From: Azorhizobium oxalatiphilum
GTDB lineage: Bacteria > Pseudomonadota > Alphaproteobacteria > Rhizobiales > Xanthobacteraceae
Direction of reading: 5' to 3'
Length of the DNA stretch: 64,000 bases
Assembly (NCBI RefSeq): GCF_014635325.1
Contig: NZ_BMCT01000008.1
Span: 186,001-250,000 of the forward strand
Shown: positions 27,074 through 35,319 of the stretch, piece after piece
Layout: the number at the start of each line of letters is the position of its first letter
Numbering within the stretch: the stretch's first letter is position 1
Notes under the pieces: generated by a model
Databases searched by the model: none
Told to the model about the DNA's origin: nothing
Seen by the model: the letters and a program-made list of their open reading frames with translations, nothing else
Translations under genes and position numbers: made by a program

Positions 27074-27096
27074 TGGTTCATCCGGCCCGCGGCCGG

Positions 27097-27879
27097 CTAT
27101 TTGTCCAGGCTCGCCGTCCTGGTCAGCCAACCGGCGAAATCCTTCAGTTCCTGATCGCTGACGGTGTGGCCCATGCCCGGGTAGGCATGGAAGGTCAGGA
27201 TCACCCGGTGGCTGTCGAGAACCGCCTTGGCCTTTTCCGCATAAGAGAAGGCGACGATCCGGTCCGCCTCGCCATGGCCGATGAAGAAGGGCGTCTGGGT
27301 CAGGCGCTTGGAGGGCACGATGCGCTTCTGCTGCGTGTCCAGCAGCGCCCCGCCGAAGGACGCCCCACCGATGAAGCGCTGGGGCTCCATCATCACCAGC
27401 TCATAGGCCATGACGCCGCCCTGGCTGAAGCCGGCGACGATCACTTCCTGCGGGGATGTCTTACAGGCTTTGACGATGGTCTCGATGGTGGTGAGCACCG
27501 CCTTGCGGCTGGCCAGAAGCTGGGCGTCGTCGGCGGTGAAGCCATCGGCCGTCTGCCGGTTCACATACCAGCGATAGCCACCGTCCGGGGTGGTGAGCGG
27601 CGCGCGCAGCGAGACCACGAGGAAGCGGCCCGGCACCGCGTCCGCAATGCCGATCATGTCCTTTTCGTCTGCCGCATAGCCATGCAGCAGTACGAGCATG
27701 GGCGGCCTGTCACCGGGCGTGCGCGGTTGCCGCAGCTCATAGGCGAGGGGTGCCGCGCGGGTGGCGGCGGCCGACTGGGGACACGCGGCGGGCTGCGCCG
27801 CGGCCTGGGCGGAAGCCGGGAGCGGGGCGAGGGCCAGCGCGAGAGAGAGACTGGCGGCCGACAGCAGGGCACGGATCAC
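27097..27879 (-). CDS. Secreted phospholipase/carboxylesterase-type alpha/beta hydrolase
   Basis: 260-residue esterase with signal peptide (IRALLSAASLSLALALAPLPASAQA). Catalytic elements: oxyanion loop PMLVLLHGYAADEKDMI, nucleophile IVAGFSQGGVMAYELV, Asp in IGHGEADRIVAF and His in PGMGHTVSDQEL. The start is GTG 27879, placed by GGAGG six to seven bases upstream; longer frames upstream lack such a site. The family acts on short acyl esters; the substrate is unknown. Confidence 0.85.
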   Translation of the reverse strand: MIRALLSAASLSLALALAPLPASAQAAAQPAACPQSAAATRAAPLAYELRQPRTPGDRPPMLVLLHGYAADEKDMIGIADAVPGRFLVVSLRAPLTTPDGGYRWYVNRQTADGFTADDAQLLASRKAVLTTIETIVKACKTSPQEVIVAGFSQGGVMAYELVMMEPQRFIGGASFGGALLDTQQKRIVPSKRLTQTPFFIGHGEADRIVAFSYAEKAKAVLDSHRVILTFHAYPGMGHTVSDQELKDFAGWLTRTASLDK

Positions 27880-28050
27880 GGATCGCCTCCGGGAAGGTGG
27901 TGTCAGAGTGCTTGATAGAGAATGTCTTTCGGCTTCGATTGCGAAGCAGGCAAAGCCGGACATGCTCAGGCGTCCCTGGCATCGCCATGTGACGGGAATG
28001 GGTCCGCGCGGGCATATGCACGGCCGAAACTGGGGAGGGATAAGGGGAGA

Positions 28051-28432
28051 GGTACCAGCCGGCCTATAAGCCGGGTTCTGTACGGCGGGATCGCTCCCGC
28101 GTGGCGGCCATTCCTCTAGGACGCCGATTGCTCGGCGCCTCTGGCAGTCAACCCGGACGGCGTTCCGAAGACCGGAGTGAGCGGCTTGCGCCGCCCGTGC
28201 CATCCCTATTCGACCTTGCTCCCGGTGGGGTTTGCCGTGCCGCTTCCGTTGCCGGTCGCGCGGTGGGCTCTTACCCCACCGTTTCACCCTTACCCATGCG
28301 CGCATGGGCGGTCTGATTTCTGTGGCACTTTCCCTGGGGTCGCCCCCGCCGGACGTTATCCGGCACCGTGTCTCCGTGGAGCCCGGACTTTCCTCGATGC
28401 GAACATCGCGGCCGCCCGGCCGGCTGGTGGCC
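28051..28432 (-). ncRNA. rnpB: RNase P RNA (class A)
   Basis: Catalytic RNA of RNase P that matures tRNA 5' ends. Read on the minus strand it has the universal 5' block GAGGAAAGTCCGGGCTCC (plus-strand 28379-28396), internal AGGGTGAAACGGTG and GGTAAGAGCCCACCG, and the 3' block ACAGAACCCGGCTTATAGG. The ends pair as helix P1 (ACCAGCCGGCC with GGCCGGCTGGT, 11 bp), which fixes the limits to about 28051-28432. TTGACG at 28463-28458 (minus strand) is about 30 bp upstream of the 5' end and is a plausible -35. Confidence 0.96.
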
Positions 28433-28480
28433 TCCCAATGGGGGTTTCAGGGCCGGGCGTCAAGCTCCGCGGCAAGCGGT

Positions 28481-28846
28481 TCAGAGGCAAGTGGTTGGAT
28501 AATAAGTCAAGTTTTTGCAATCTTTGGTGTTTTTCTTTCCAAAGACGTGACAGGCGTAGCTGCCGTTGAAGACCGTCACATGGGTGTCGCTGCTGGCGCA
28601 GGGCGGCTCCATCCCGCCGGGATGGGGGCCATCGATCCATCTGCAGGTCCCGCTGGCATAGGCATCACGCAATTTTTGGTCGGCCGAATTCGCGACACGG
28701 CTGGGCCAGGGCTTCTTGACCGTGACGCCATAGGGATTGGTGCATCCCGCCGCCGCCGGTGCGGCGCTCAGTGTCAGTACGGCCAAAGCCACAGCAGCGA
28801 AGCTGGCGTTGCGGTGGCGGAAAGGAGAAAGGTTGAGTGCCGTCAT
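28481..28846 (-). CDS. Small secreted protein with six cysteines, unrecognised
   Basis: 121-residue protein of no family I recognise. It has a clear signal peptide (ASFAAVALAVLTLSAAPAAAG, cleavage near residue 34) and a mature chain of about 87 residues with six Cys (GCTN, TCRW, PCAS, ACHV, DCKN, TTCL at the very C-terminus), suggesting disulfide bonding in the periplasm or outside. Start ATG 28846. The 3' half is less GC-rich (AAG/AAT/TTT codons) than its neighbours. It lies directly upstream of rnpB on the same strand. Confidence 0.7.
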   Translation of the reverse strand: MTALNLSPFRHRNASFAAVALAVLTLSAAPAAAGCTNPYGVTVKKPWPSRVANSADQKLRDAYASGTCRWIDGPHPGGMEPPCASSDTHVTVFNGSYACHVFGKKNTKDCKNLTYYPTTCL

Positions 28847-28960
28847 GGAAGTCCCCACGTTGGCCTGTCGCAGGCTGCGGCAGGCGATGACGGGGCGATG
28901 CTATGAAGGGGGCACCGCACGGGCTGTAACCAAAGTCACGGCTGCCCGCCGGTCCTTCTC

Positions 28961-29842
28961 TCAGCCGTGCGTGCAGCCGCCGTGCGGATGGTCGTGATCA
29001 TGGTCATGATCATGATCATGATCATGATCGTGGGGATGATCATGCTCCGCCCCGTCCTCCGGCCGCGCGCCGATGAGGTTGCGCAGGGTGAGGATGGTGG
29101 AGCCGTCCGCGACCCCGTCCACCTGCGAGCGGCGGAAATGGCGCTGGAAGGCCGTGACCACGTCGTGGGTGGCCTCGTCATAGACGCCCGTCACCGGCAG
29201 GCCGTAGCCATAGAGCGCCAGCATGGCCTGCAGGGCCGCCACGGGCTGGCCGCTGTCGCCCATCATGAAGAAGCGCCCACCGCCCTTGGGGGCCTCGTGG
29301 ACATGATGGCCGACGCCCGCATGGTGCAGGAACTCCCAGGGGAATTTCTCCCCCGGATCCTGCTTGCGGCCGGGAGCGACGTCCGAATGGGCGAGCACGC
29401 GGTCGGCGCGGATGTGATGGCGGGTAACGATGTCCCGGCAGAGTGCCGCCACCGAGCGCAACTGGCGCTCGGGAAAATCGGGATAGCCGGCATCGTGGCC
29501 GGGATTGACGATCTCGATGCCGATGGAGCGGGAATTGGTGTCGTCGCGCCCCTCCCAGCTGGAGACGCCCGCATGCCAGGCGCGTCGGGCCTCGGGCACC
29601 ATCTGCACGATACTGCCGTCCTCGAGCACCACATAATGGCAGGAGACTTCGGCCACCGGGTTGCGCAGCAGGGCGATGGCGGCCTCGGCGCTGGTCATGC
29701 CGGTATAGTGCAGCACCAGCATGTCGATGGCGGATTTGCGCTCGCCATGGTTGGGCGAGGGGGCGAGGGCGCTGACGAGATCGCTGTCGGGCGTGAAGGG
29801 CAGGGGGGCGTTGTCCTGCCTGTTGTCGGGCTCGAAACTCAC
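28961..29842 (-). CDS. N-acetylmuramoyl-L-alanine amidase (AmpD/AmiD type) with peptidoglycan-binding domain and His/Asp tail
   Basis: 293 residues. Amidase_2 domain: MLVLHYTGMTS (Zn His), CHYVVLEDGSIVQMVPEARRAWHAG, SIGIEIVNPGHD, VLAHSDVAPGRKQDPGEKFPW (second His, Asp). Then a peptidoglycan-binding motif (QPVAALQAMLALYGYGLPVTGVYDEATHDVVTAFQRHF). The last 30 residues are mostly alternating His and Asp with 12 His in all. No signal peptide, so it is probably a cytoplasmic muropeptide-recycling enzyme. GTG start within the stop of the upstream TerB/DnaJ gene (GTGA), so the two are coupled. Confidence 0.9.
   Translation of the reverse strand: MSFEPDNRQDNAPLPFTPDSDLVSALAPSPNHGERKSAIDMLVLHYTGMTSAEAAIALLRNPVAEVSCHYVVLEDGSIVQMVPEARRAWHAGVSSWEGRDDTNSRSIGIEIVNPGHDAGYPDFPERQLRSVAALCRDIVTRHHIRADRVLAHSDVAPGRKQDPGEKFPWEFLHHAGVGHHVHEAPKGGGRFFMMGDSGQPVAALQAMLALYGYGLPVTGVYDEATHDVVTAFQRHFRRSQVDGVADGSTILTLRNLIGARPEDGAEHDHPHDHDHDHDHDHDHDHPHGGCTHG
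28989..29049 (-). repeat. Hexanucleotide repeat encoding the His-Asp tail
   Basis: Imperfect tandem ATGATC/CATGAT units within the 3' end of the amidase gene; they encode His-Asp pairs and may vary in number by slippage. Confidence 0.75.
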
Positions 29843-30546
29843 CGTGTCTCCCGGAGCTGCTGGATGCGGGCGTAGGCCGCATTTACCGCAGCCACCCGGT
29901 CGTTGGCGAGCCTGATCGCCGCCGGGGGCAGGCCGCGGGCCTGCAGGCGGTCGGGATGATGCTCGCTCACCAGCTGGCGCCAGCGCAGCTTGATCTGGGC
30001 ATCGGTGGCATCGTTGGGCAGGTCCAGCACCGCATAGGGATCGCCGGGCCGGCGCACGTGGCGGGCCTCGATGCGCTCATAGGCGGCGTCGTCGAAACCC
30101 ATGAGGCCGGCGACCTTGTGCATGAAGATGAGTTCGCTGGGGTGCAGCGCATGGTCCGCCTTGGCCACGTGGAACAGGGCGTCGAGCAGGTCCTCGCGCG
30201 TGTCCGGCTCGTCGGCGAACAGATCGCCGATCTGGCGGGCATAGGCTTCGAAGCCTGCGGTATCTCGGCTGGCAAGATCAAACACGCGAGCCACTCCTGC
30301 GAGTTCCTCGGGAGGAATATCCAAGACTTCCCGGAACGCAGCCACTTCCACCGGGACCACCACGCCATCGGCTTTCGCCATCTTGGCGCAGAGGGCGATC
30401 AGCGCGATGGAGAAAGCTGCCGGGCGCGGGGCGGGGGCGAGCAGGCGTTGCAGGGCATGGGCGGCGAGTCCGCCGAGCAATGCACCGAGCGGGCCTCCGA
30501 GCACAAAGCCCATGCCGGCCCCACCAATCATCCCCACCAGCGCCAC
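29839..30546 (-). CDS. TerB/DnaJ-domain membrane protein (DjlA-like)
   Basis: 235 residues. N-terminal Gly-rich hydrophobic helix (GMIGGAGMGFVLGGPLGALLGGLAAHAL), a TerB-like helical bundle (ALIALCAKMAKADGVVVPVEVAAFREVL ... FHVAKADHALHPSELIFMHKVAGLMGF) and a C-terminal J domain (DPYAVLDLPNDATDAQIKLRWRQLVSEHHPDRLQARGL) with the HPD tripeptide. It would stimulate DnaK at the membrane, as DjlA does. GTG 30546 is chosen because GGAGAG stands 3 bp upstream; the frame itself extends to 30666. Confidence 0.88.
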   Translation of the reverse strand: MALVGMIGGAGMGFVLGGPLGALLGGLAAHALQRLLAPAPRPAAFSIALIALCAKMAKADGVVVPVEVAAFREVLDIPPEELAGVARVFDLASRDTAGFEAYARQIGDLFADEPDTREDLLDALFHVAKADHALHPSELIFMHKVAGLMGFDDAAYERIEARHVRRPGDPYAVLDLPNDATDAQIKLRWRQLVSEHHPDRLQARGLPPAAIRLANDRVAAVNAAYARIQQLRETR

Positions 30547-30822
30547 GAGCTCTCCTTCACGCCGACGCAAACCGCATGAGAAGCACCGCGTCACCGAATG
30601 ACAATACGCACCATTACGCAGAAAGGATGTCCGGCCGGCGTTCGGATCATGCCGAAACCCTGCCATGGCAAGGGTCGATCACCGGAAATCCCGGAGCCGC
30701 GCCGCACTGCCACACCCCCCGGAGCCGGATCCTGCCGGATGGTAACGCCATCCCTCCGGAACCTGCTCCCGACCGCTCCCGAACCGGGCGCTGGCCACGG
30801 TCAAGTTAAGTCCCCATTAGGG

Positions 30823-30837
30823 TTAATGCCGGGTTAA
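30823..30837. promoter_or_regulatory. CtrA-type binding site (TTAA-N7-TTAA)
   Basis: TTAA-TGCCGGG-TTAA, the full-length CtrA consensus, with a further TTAAG at 30806. About 305 bp upstream of mraZ and 277 bp upstream of the divergent TerB/DnaJ gene. CtrA is the cell-cycle master regulator of alphaproteobacteria. Confidence 0.6.
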
Positions 30838-30984
30838 GCTTGCGTGAGCGTCGGTCCTCGCCTCCCCGCCATCCACATTTCGTCCCTCCGGCTGCCCGGT
30901 GTCCGCCGGTGTCGCGCACCCGCGCCGTTTTGCCGGGCGCGACAGCCTGTGCGTGGCGGTCTGTCCCGCCCGAATCCATTGACG

Positions 30985-31018
30985 CCCATGCCAGCCCATG
31001 TTAACCCAAATCCACCCA
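30985..31018 (-). promoter_or_regulatory. MraZ-box array (four repeats, 10-bp period)
   Basis: CCCA occurs at 30985, 30995, 31005 and 31015, exactly 10 bp apart; a degenerate TCCA sits one period earlier at 30976. On the minus strand each reads TGGG, matching the TGGG-type repeats with 10-bp spacing bound by E. coli MraZ upstream of its own operon. The array abuts TTGACG at 30979-30984, a likely -35, so MraZ binding would block the dcw promoter. Confidence 0.7.
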
Positions 31019-31141
31019 ATCAATGGTGCCGCAAGGCGCCGACGCGTCCCGCAGCCGGTCCGGCCGCGTGAGGTGGCGGCCCGTCAGCCGGTCTCCGCAG
31101 ATTGGGGTGTTCCGTTTAGCGCTGGGGGTTCCACGGGCGTC

Positions 31142-31618
31142 ATGGACCGCTTCGTGTCCACCTACACGATGCGCCTGGACGCCAAGGGCCGGGTTTCCAT
31201 TCCCGCGCCTTATCGCACCGTCCTGACCAAGGATGGGGCGGACCTCCTGCATTGCCATCCCAGCCTCGCCGAGCAACCGGCGCTGGATGCGGGCGGCAGT
31301 GCCCTGATGGCCGAGATCGAGGCCCTGATTTCCCGCTATCCGCCCTATTCGGAAGCGCGGGAGGACTTCGCGGCGGCGCTCTACGGCACGACCGAGATGT
31401 TGCGGATCGACCCGGAAGGCCGGGTGGTCCTGACCGAAAGCCTGAAGACCCACGCCGAAATCGCCGATCAGGTGACGTTCGTGGGCCTCGGGCACAAGTT
31501 CCGGATCTGGGAACCGGAGCGCTTCCGCGCCCATCTCGCAGAGGCCCGCGAGAAGGTGCGCGCTTTGAGGCGCTCGCTGGGATCCGGACAGGAGAACGAG
31601 GGGAGTATCAAGGGATGA
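31142..31618 (+). CDS. mraZ: Transcriptional regulator MraZ
   Basis: 158-residue MraZ, the AbrB-like double-fold repressor that heads the dcw cluster. Two SpoVT-AbrB-type repeats: [25 protein letters not shown] and [24 protein letters not shown], followed by [21 protein letters not shown] 31142 is set by the conserved DRFVSTY start. Its TGA overlaps the ATG of rsmH (ATGA). Tandem MraZ boxes lie 124-157 bp upstream. Confidence 0.95.
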   Translation: MDRFVSTYTMRLDAKGRVSIPAPYRTVLTKDGADLLHCHPSLAEQPALDAGGSALMAEIEALISRYPPYSEAREDFAAALYGTTEMLRIDPEGRVVLTESLKTHAEIADQVTFVGLGHKFRIWEPERFRAHLAEAREKVRALRRSLGSGQENEGSIKG

Positions 31619-32652
31619 CGACGGGTCGCGGGGTCGGACCCACCGACGCCGCTGGCGGACCGACCCGTCATTTTCCGGTGATGCTCCCCGAAGTTCTCGC
31701 GCACCTCGCGCCGAAGGATGCCGCACTTTACGTGGACGGCACCTTCGGCGCGGGAGGTTATACCGGCGCCATTCTCAACGCCGCCGACTGCCGCGTCATC
31801 GCCTTCGATCGCGACCCCACCGCCATCACCGGCGGCGCGGAGCTGGTCGCCGCATCGGGCGGGCGCCTCACCCTCGTGCAGGATCGTTTCTCCGAACTCG
31901 GCAACGTGGTCGAGCAGATGGGCCTTGCCCCGCTCGATGGCGTGGTGCTGGACATCGGCGTCTCCTCCATGCAGCTCGATCAGGCCGAGCGCGGCTTCTC
32001 CTTCCGCCGCGACGGGCCGCTCGACATGCGCATGGCCGATACCGGCCCCTCCGCCGCCGACCTCGTGGCGGACCTGGAGGAGACGGAACTCGCCCACATC
32101 ATCTGGACGCTGGGCGAGGAGCGATTCTCCCGCCAGATCGCCCGCGCTATAGTTACCGCGCGGACCGAGAACCCCATCACGCGCACGCTCCAGCTGGCCG
32201 ACATCGTCGCGAAAGTGGTGTGGGCGAAGCCCGGTGAAGTGCATCCCGCGACCCGCACCTTCCAGGCGTTGCGCATAGCGGTGAATGAGGAATTGAAAGA
32301 GCTTGTGGGGGCTCTGGCCGCCGCCGAGCGGGTGCTGAAACCCGGCGGGCGGCTCGTGGTCGTGACGTTCCACTCGCTTGAGGACAGGATCGTTAAGAAT
32401 TTTCTGTCACACCGAAGCAAGGCACCATCCGCCTCGCGTCACATGCCGCAAGCGGAGGGGCCGGCCCCCTCCTTCCGGCTCGTGGCCAAGGGAATGGTGG
32501 AGGCCAGCTCCGACGAAGTGGCAGGCAATCCGCGCTCAAGGTCCGCGAAGCTTCGCGCGGCCGAACGCACGGACGCCCCGGCGCATCCGGACGGTGATCT
32601 GGCGGGCCTGCTGCCCGCCGACCTGTCGCAACGCCGAGGGCGGAGACGCTGA
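31615..32652 (+). CDS. rsmH: 16S rRNA (cytosine-1402-N4)-methyltransferase RsmH
   Basis: 345-residue SAM-dependent methyltransferase that modifies C1402 of 16S rRNA in the P site. Motifs: [29 protein letters not shown] (SAM), [77 protein letters not shown], and [14 protein letters not shown] at the C-terminus. Start ATG 31615 overlaps the mraZ stop by four bases. Confidence 0.97.
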   Translation: MTTGRGVGPTDAAGGPTRHFPVMLPEVLAHLAPKDAALYVDGTFGAGGYTGAILNAADCRVIAFDRDPTAITGGAELVAASGGRLTLVQDRFSELGNVVEQMGLAPLDGVVLDIGVSSMQLDQAERGFSFRRDGPLDMRMADTGPSAADLVADLEETELAHIIWTLGEERFSRQIARAIVTARTENPITRTLQLADIVAKVVWAKPGEVHPATRTFQALRIAVNEELKELVGALAAAERVLKPGGRLVVVTFHSLEDRIVKNFLSHRSKAPSASRHMPQAEGPAPSFRLVAKGMVEASSDEVAGNPRSRSAKLRAAERTDAPAHPDGDLAGLLPADLSQRRGRRR

Positions 32653-32655
32653 TAC

Positions 32656-33300
32656 ATGTTCCGCATCGCCAACCTGGTGATGGTTCTGGCGCTGCTCGCA
32701 ACGGCCGCAGTGGTTTATCAGGTGAAGTACGCGTCCACGGCGGAGGCGGAACGCCTTGCCCATCTGCGTGCCGCAATCCGCAGCGAGCGTGACCAGATTG
32801 CCGTGATGCGCGCCGAATGGGCGCGCCGGACCGCCCCGCTCTATGTGCAGGGGTTGGTGCAGCGCCATCTCGATTTGCAGCCGCTCGATCTCGACCACAT
32901 GTCCAGCCTCGACGACCTGCCCGCCAAGCCCGCCGCCGGCGGCGACGGCATCGGCGGCATGATCGAGGCGCTGGTGGATGCGCCCCTCACCACCTCCTCC
33001 ACCGGCGGCAGCGCCGGTGCCGCCAAGCCCGCCACGCCGTCCGAGCGTGCCACGTCGGGCTCTTCGGCCCCGCCTGCGGCATCCGCGCTGCGTCCCGCCG
33101 GCACGCCGGTGAAGCCGCCCGCGCCCCGGGCCGTGCCCAGCGTGTCGCGCACCGCCCCGCCGGTGGCGGCGGTGGCCCCGCGCGATCTGCCGCCCCCGCA
33201 GCAGCTGGCGCCGCAGCCCCAGCAGCCGGCGGCCCCCGCCAATCCCTTCGCCGCACTGGGCGCGCTCCTGCCGCCCGGCCTGCTCGGCGGCCAGCGTTGA
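32656..33300 (+). CDS. ftsL: Cell division protein FtsL with long Pro/Ala tail
   Basis: 214 residues in the ftsL position between rsmH and ftsI. A single N-terminal transmembrane helix (FRIANLVMVLALLATAAVVYQVKY) is followed by a coiled-coil segment (TAEAERLAHLRAAIRSERDQIAVMRAEWARRTAPLYVQGLVQRHLDLQPL), the usual FtsL design; the remaining 115 or so residues are a low-complexity Pro/Ala region. FtsL bridges FtsB and activates FtsWI. Starts 3 bp after rsmH. Confidence 0.85.
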   Translation: MFRIANLVMVLALLATAAVVYQVKYASTAEAERLAHLRAAIRSERDQIAVMRAEWARRTAPLYVQGLVQRHLDLQPLDLDHMSSLDDLPAKPAAGGDGIGGMIEALVDAPLTTSSTGGSAGAAKPATPSERATSGSSAPPAASALRPAGTPVKPPAPRAVPSVSRTAPPVAAVAPRDLPPPQQLAPQPQQPAAPANPFAALGALLPPGLLGGQR

Positions 33301-33314
33301 CGAGGCCAGTACCC

Positions 33315-35252
33315 ATGACCCCCTCGTTCACTGTTCCCGCTCCGGTCGCCAAGGTTGGCCGCTTCCTCGGCCGCATGAGCGCCGCCGCCGGCCTGTTCGT
33401 GCTGAACCTGCTGTGCCGCATCGTGCGCGGCATCGGCATGGTGCTCTATGGCATCGGCCGCTGGATCGTGATGCGCATCTACCGGCTGTGCCGCTGGTTC
33501 GTGATGAAGGCGGTCGGCCTCGTCGTCTTCACCTACCGGGCCTCCATCTTCCTGTTCCGTGGCCTGCTGGGCCTTGATCGGGTGGATCAGGAGACAGTGG
33601 CGCGCGCGCGGCTCAAGCTCATCATCCTCGCCTTCTCGCTGGTGTTCGTGGCCATCGGCGGCCGTCTCGCCATCCTTGCGCTGACCTCCGATCCCAACGG
33701 CGGGCGCGGCGGCGGCACCGATGCGGTGGCCTCCGCCCGTCCCGACATCGTGGACCGCAACGGCGACGTCGTCGCCATCGACGTGCGCTCGCCCTCGCTG
33801 TTCGCCGAGCCCAAGCGCCTTATCGATCCCGACGAGACGCTGGAAGGCCTGCTGAAGGTTCTGCCCGATCTCGACGTGAACGAGGTCCGCGCCCGTCTCA
33901 ATTCCGGCAAGGGCTTCGCCTGGCTGAAGCGCGAGATCACGCCGGCCCAGCAGCGCGCCATCTACCGCCTCGGCTTTCCGGGCATCGGCTTCGTGCGTGA
34001 GAACCGCCGCATCTATCCCGACGGCCCCACCTTCTCCCACGCCATCGGCAATGTGAACGTGGACAATCAGGGCATCGCCGGCCTTGAGAAGTACATCGAC
34101 AATCGCGGCCTTGCGGACCTGCATCTGGCGGGCCTCGCCACCGATCGTCAGCAGGAGCCGGTGCAACTGGCCATGGACTCCCGCGTGCAGCACGCGGTGC
34201 GCGACGAACTGCTGAAGGCCCGCGAGAAGTTCAAGGCCATCGCGGCCATGGGTCTTGTCGTCAACGTGCGGACCGGCGAGATCGTCTCCATGGTCTCGTT
34301 GCCGGATTTCGATCCCAACATGTCCAACGATCCGCGCGACAATGCGCATCTGAACCGCCTCACCACCGGCGTGTTCGAGATGGGCTCCACCTTCAAGTCG
34401 CTGTCCTTCGCCATGGCGCTGGACTCGGGCAAGATCAACCTCTCCAGCACCTTCGATGCGCGCGGCGCCCTCTCCTTCGGCCGCTTCGCCATCCATGACT
34501 TCCACGCCGAGAACCGCGTGCTGACCGTGCCGGAGATCTTCCTCGTCTCGTCCAACGTGGGCACCGCCAAGATGGTGCTGTCGCTGGGCGTGGAGGCGCA
34601 CAAGGCGTTCCTGAAGAAGATGGGCCAGATGGACCGGCTGCGCACCGAGCTGCCGGAAAGCGCCGAACCCATCGTGCCGCGCCGCTGGGGCGAGGTGAAT
34701 TCGGCCACCATCGCCTTCGGCCACGGCATCGCGGTGGCTCCGCTGCAGGCGGTGATGGCGGTGAATTCCATGGTGAACGGCGGCTATCTCATTCCGCCCA
34801 CCTTCATGAAGCGCTCCGAGGCGGAAGCCATGCAGGTGGCGACCCGCGTGCTGAAGCCGGAAACCTCCGACAAGATGCGCTACCTGCTGCGCCTCAACGT
34901 GGAGAAGGGCTCCGGCAAGAAGGCGGACATCCCCGGCTATTCGGTGGGCGCCAAGACCGGCACCGCCGAGAAGGTGGTCAACGGCCGCTATTCCAAGAAC
35001 AAGCTGCTCACCTCGTTCACCGCGGTCTTCCCCATGGATAAGCCGGAATTCCTGGTTCTGGTGATGCTGGACGAGCCGCAGGCGACCTCGGAAACCTATG
35101 GCTACGCCACCTCCGGCTGGAACGCGGCACCCACCGCCGGCAAGATCGTGGAGCGCATCGCGCCCATGCTGAACGTGGCGCCGCGCCAGAATGCGCCGAT
35201 GGCGGAACAGATCCTGCGCGACATGCAGCAGAAGGTGGCGGAACGCCGCTGA
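33315..35252 (+). CDS. ftsI: Peptidoglycan D,D-transpeptidase FtsI (PBP3) with long N-terminal extension
   Basis: 645-residue septal class B penicillin-binding protein. The membrane anchor is at about 101-123 (LKLIILAFSLVFVAIGGRLAILAL), preceded by about 100 residues of Arg-rich, hydrophobic, amphipathic sequence. Then the pedestal and transpeptidase domain: nucleophile Ser358 in GSTFKS, SSN (VSSNVGTAKM), KTGT (Lys547 in GAKTGTAEKV). ATG 33315, 14 bp after ftsL; no later start retains the anchor comfortably. Crosslinks septal peptidoglycan with FtsW. Confidence 0.95.
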   Translation: MTPSFTVPAPVAKVGRFLGRMSAAAGLFVLNLLCRIVRGIGMVLYGIGRWIVMRIYRLCRWFVMKAVGLVVFTYRASIFLFRGLLGLDRVDQETVARARLKLIILAFSLVFVAIGGRLAILALTSDPNGGRGGGTDAVASARPDIVDRNGDVVAIDVRSPSLFAEPKRLIDPDETLEGLLKVLPDLDVNEVRARLNSGKGFAWLKREITPAQQRAIYRLGFPGIGFVRENRRIYPDGPTFSHAIGNVNVDNQGIAGLEKYIDNRGLADLHLAGLATDRQQEPVQLAMDSRVQHAVRDELLKAREKFKAIAAMGLVVNVRTGEIVSMVSLPDFDPNMSNDPRDNAHLNRLTTGVFEMGSTFKSLSFAMALDSGKINLSSTFDARGALSFGRFAIHDFHAENRVLTVPEIFLVSSNVGTAKMVLSLGVEAHKAFLKKMGQMDRLRTELPESAEPIVPRRWGEVNSATIAFGHGIAVAPLQAVMAVNSMVNGGYLIPPTFMKRSEAEAMQVATRVLKPETSDKMRYLLRLNVEKGSGKKADIPGYSVGAKTGTAEKVVNGRYSKNKLLTSFTAVFPMDKPEFLVLVMLDEPQATSETYGYATSGWNAAPTAGKIVERIAPMLNVAPRQNAPMAEQILRDMQQKVAERR

Positions 35253-35319
35253 CCGCATCCCGTCCGTCCGGTGGCGGAGGGGATGTCCGGTCCACAGGAA
35301 GGGCAGCACGGGACACGTC

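Larger units (their letters stand above)
30547..31141. promoter_or_regulatory. 595-bp control region between the TerB/DnaJ gene and mraZ
   Basis: No gene seen. Contains a CtrA-type box (30823-30837), an extra TTAA at 30806-30809, four CCCA repeats at 10-bp period (30985-31018), and TTGACG at 30979-30984 with a possible weak -10 (TAACCC, 31002-31007). It divides the divergent genes. Confidence 0.7.

Noticed and set aside
28101-28906. Plus-strand open frames across the rnpB region
   Set aside because: They run antisense through RNase P RNA and the small secreted gene, and have no domain or ribosome site.
28989-29049. Short-period repeat that could suggest a CRISPR or VNTR
   Set aside because: It encodes the His-Asp tail of the amidase in frame. 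The units are six bases, with no spacers.
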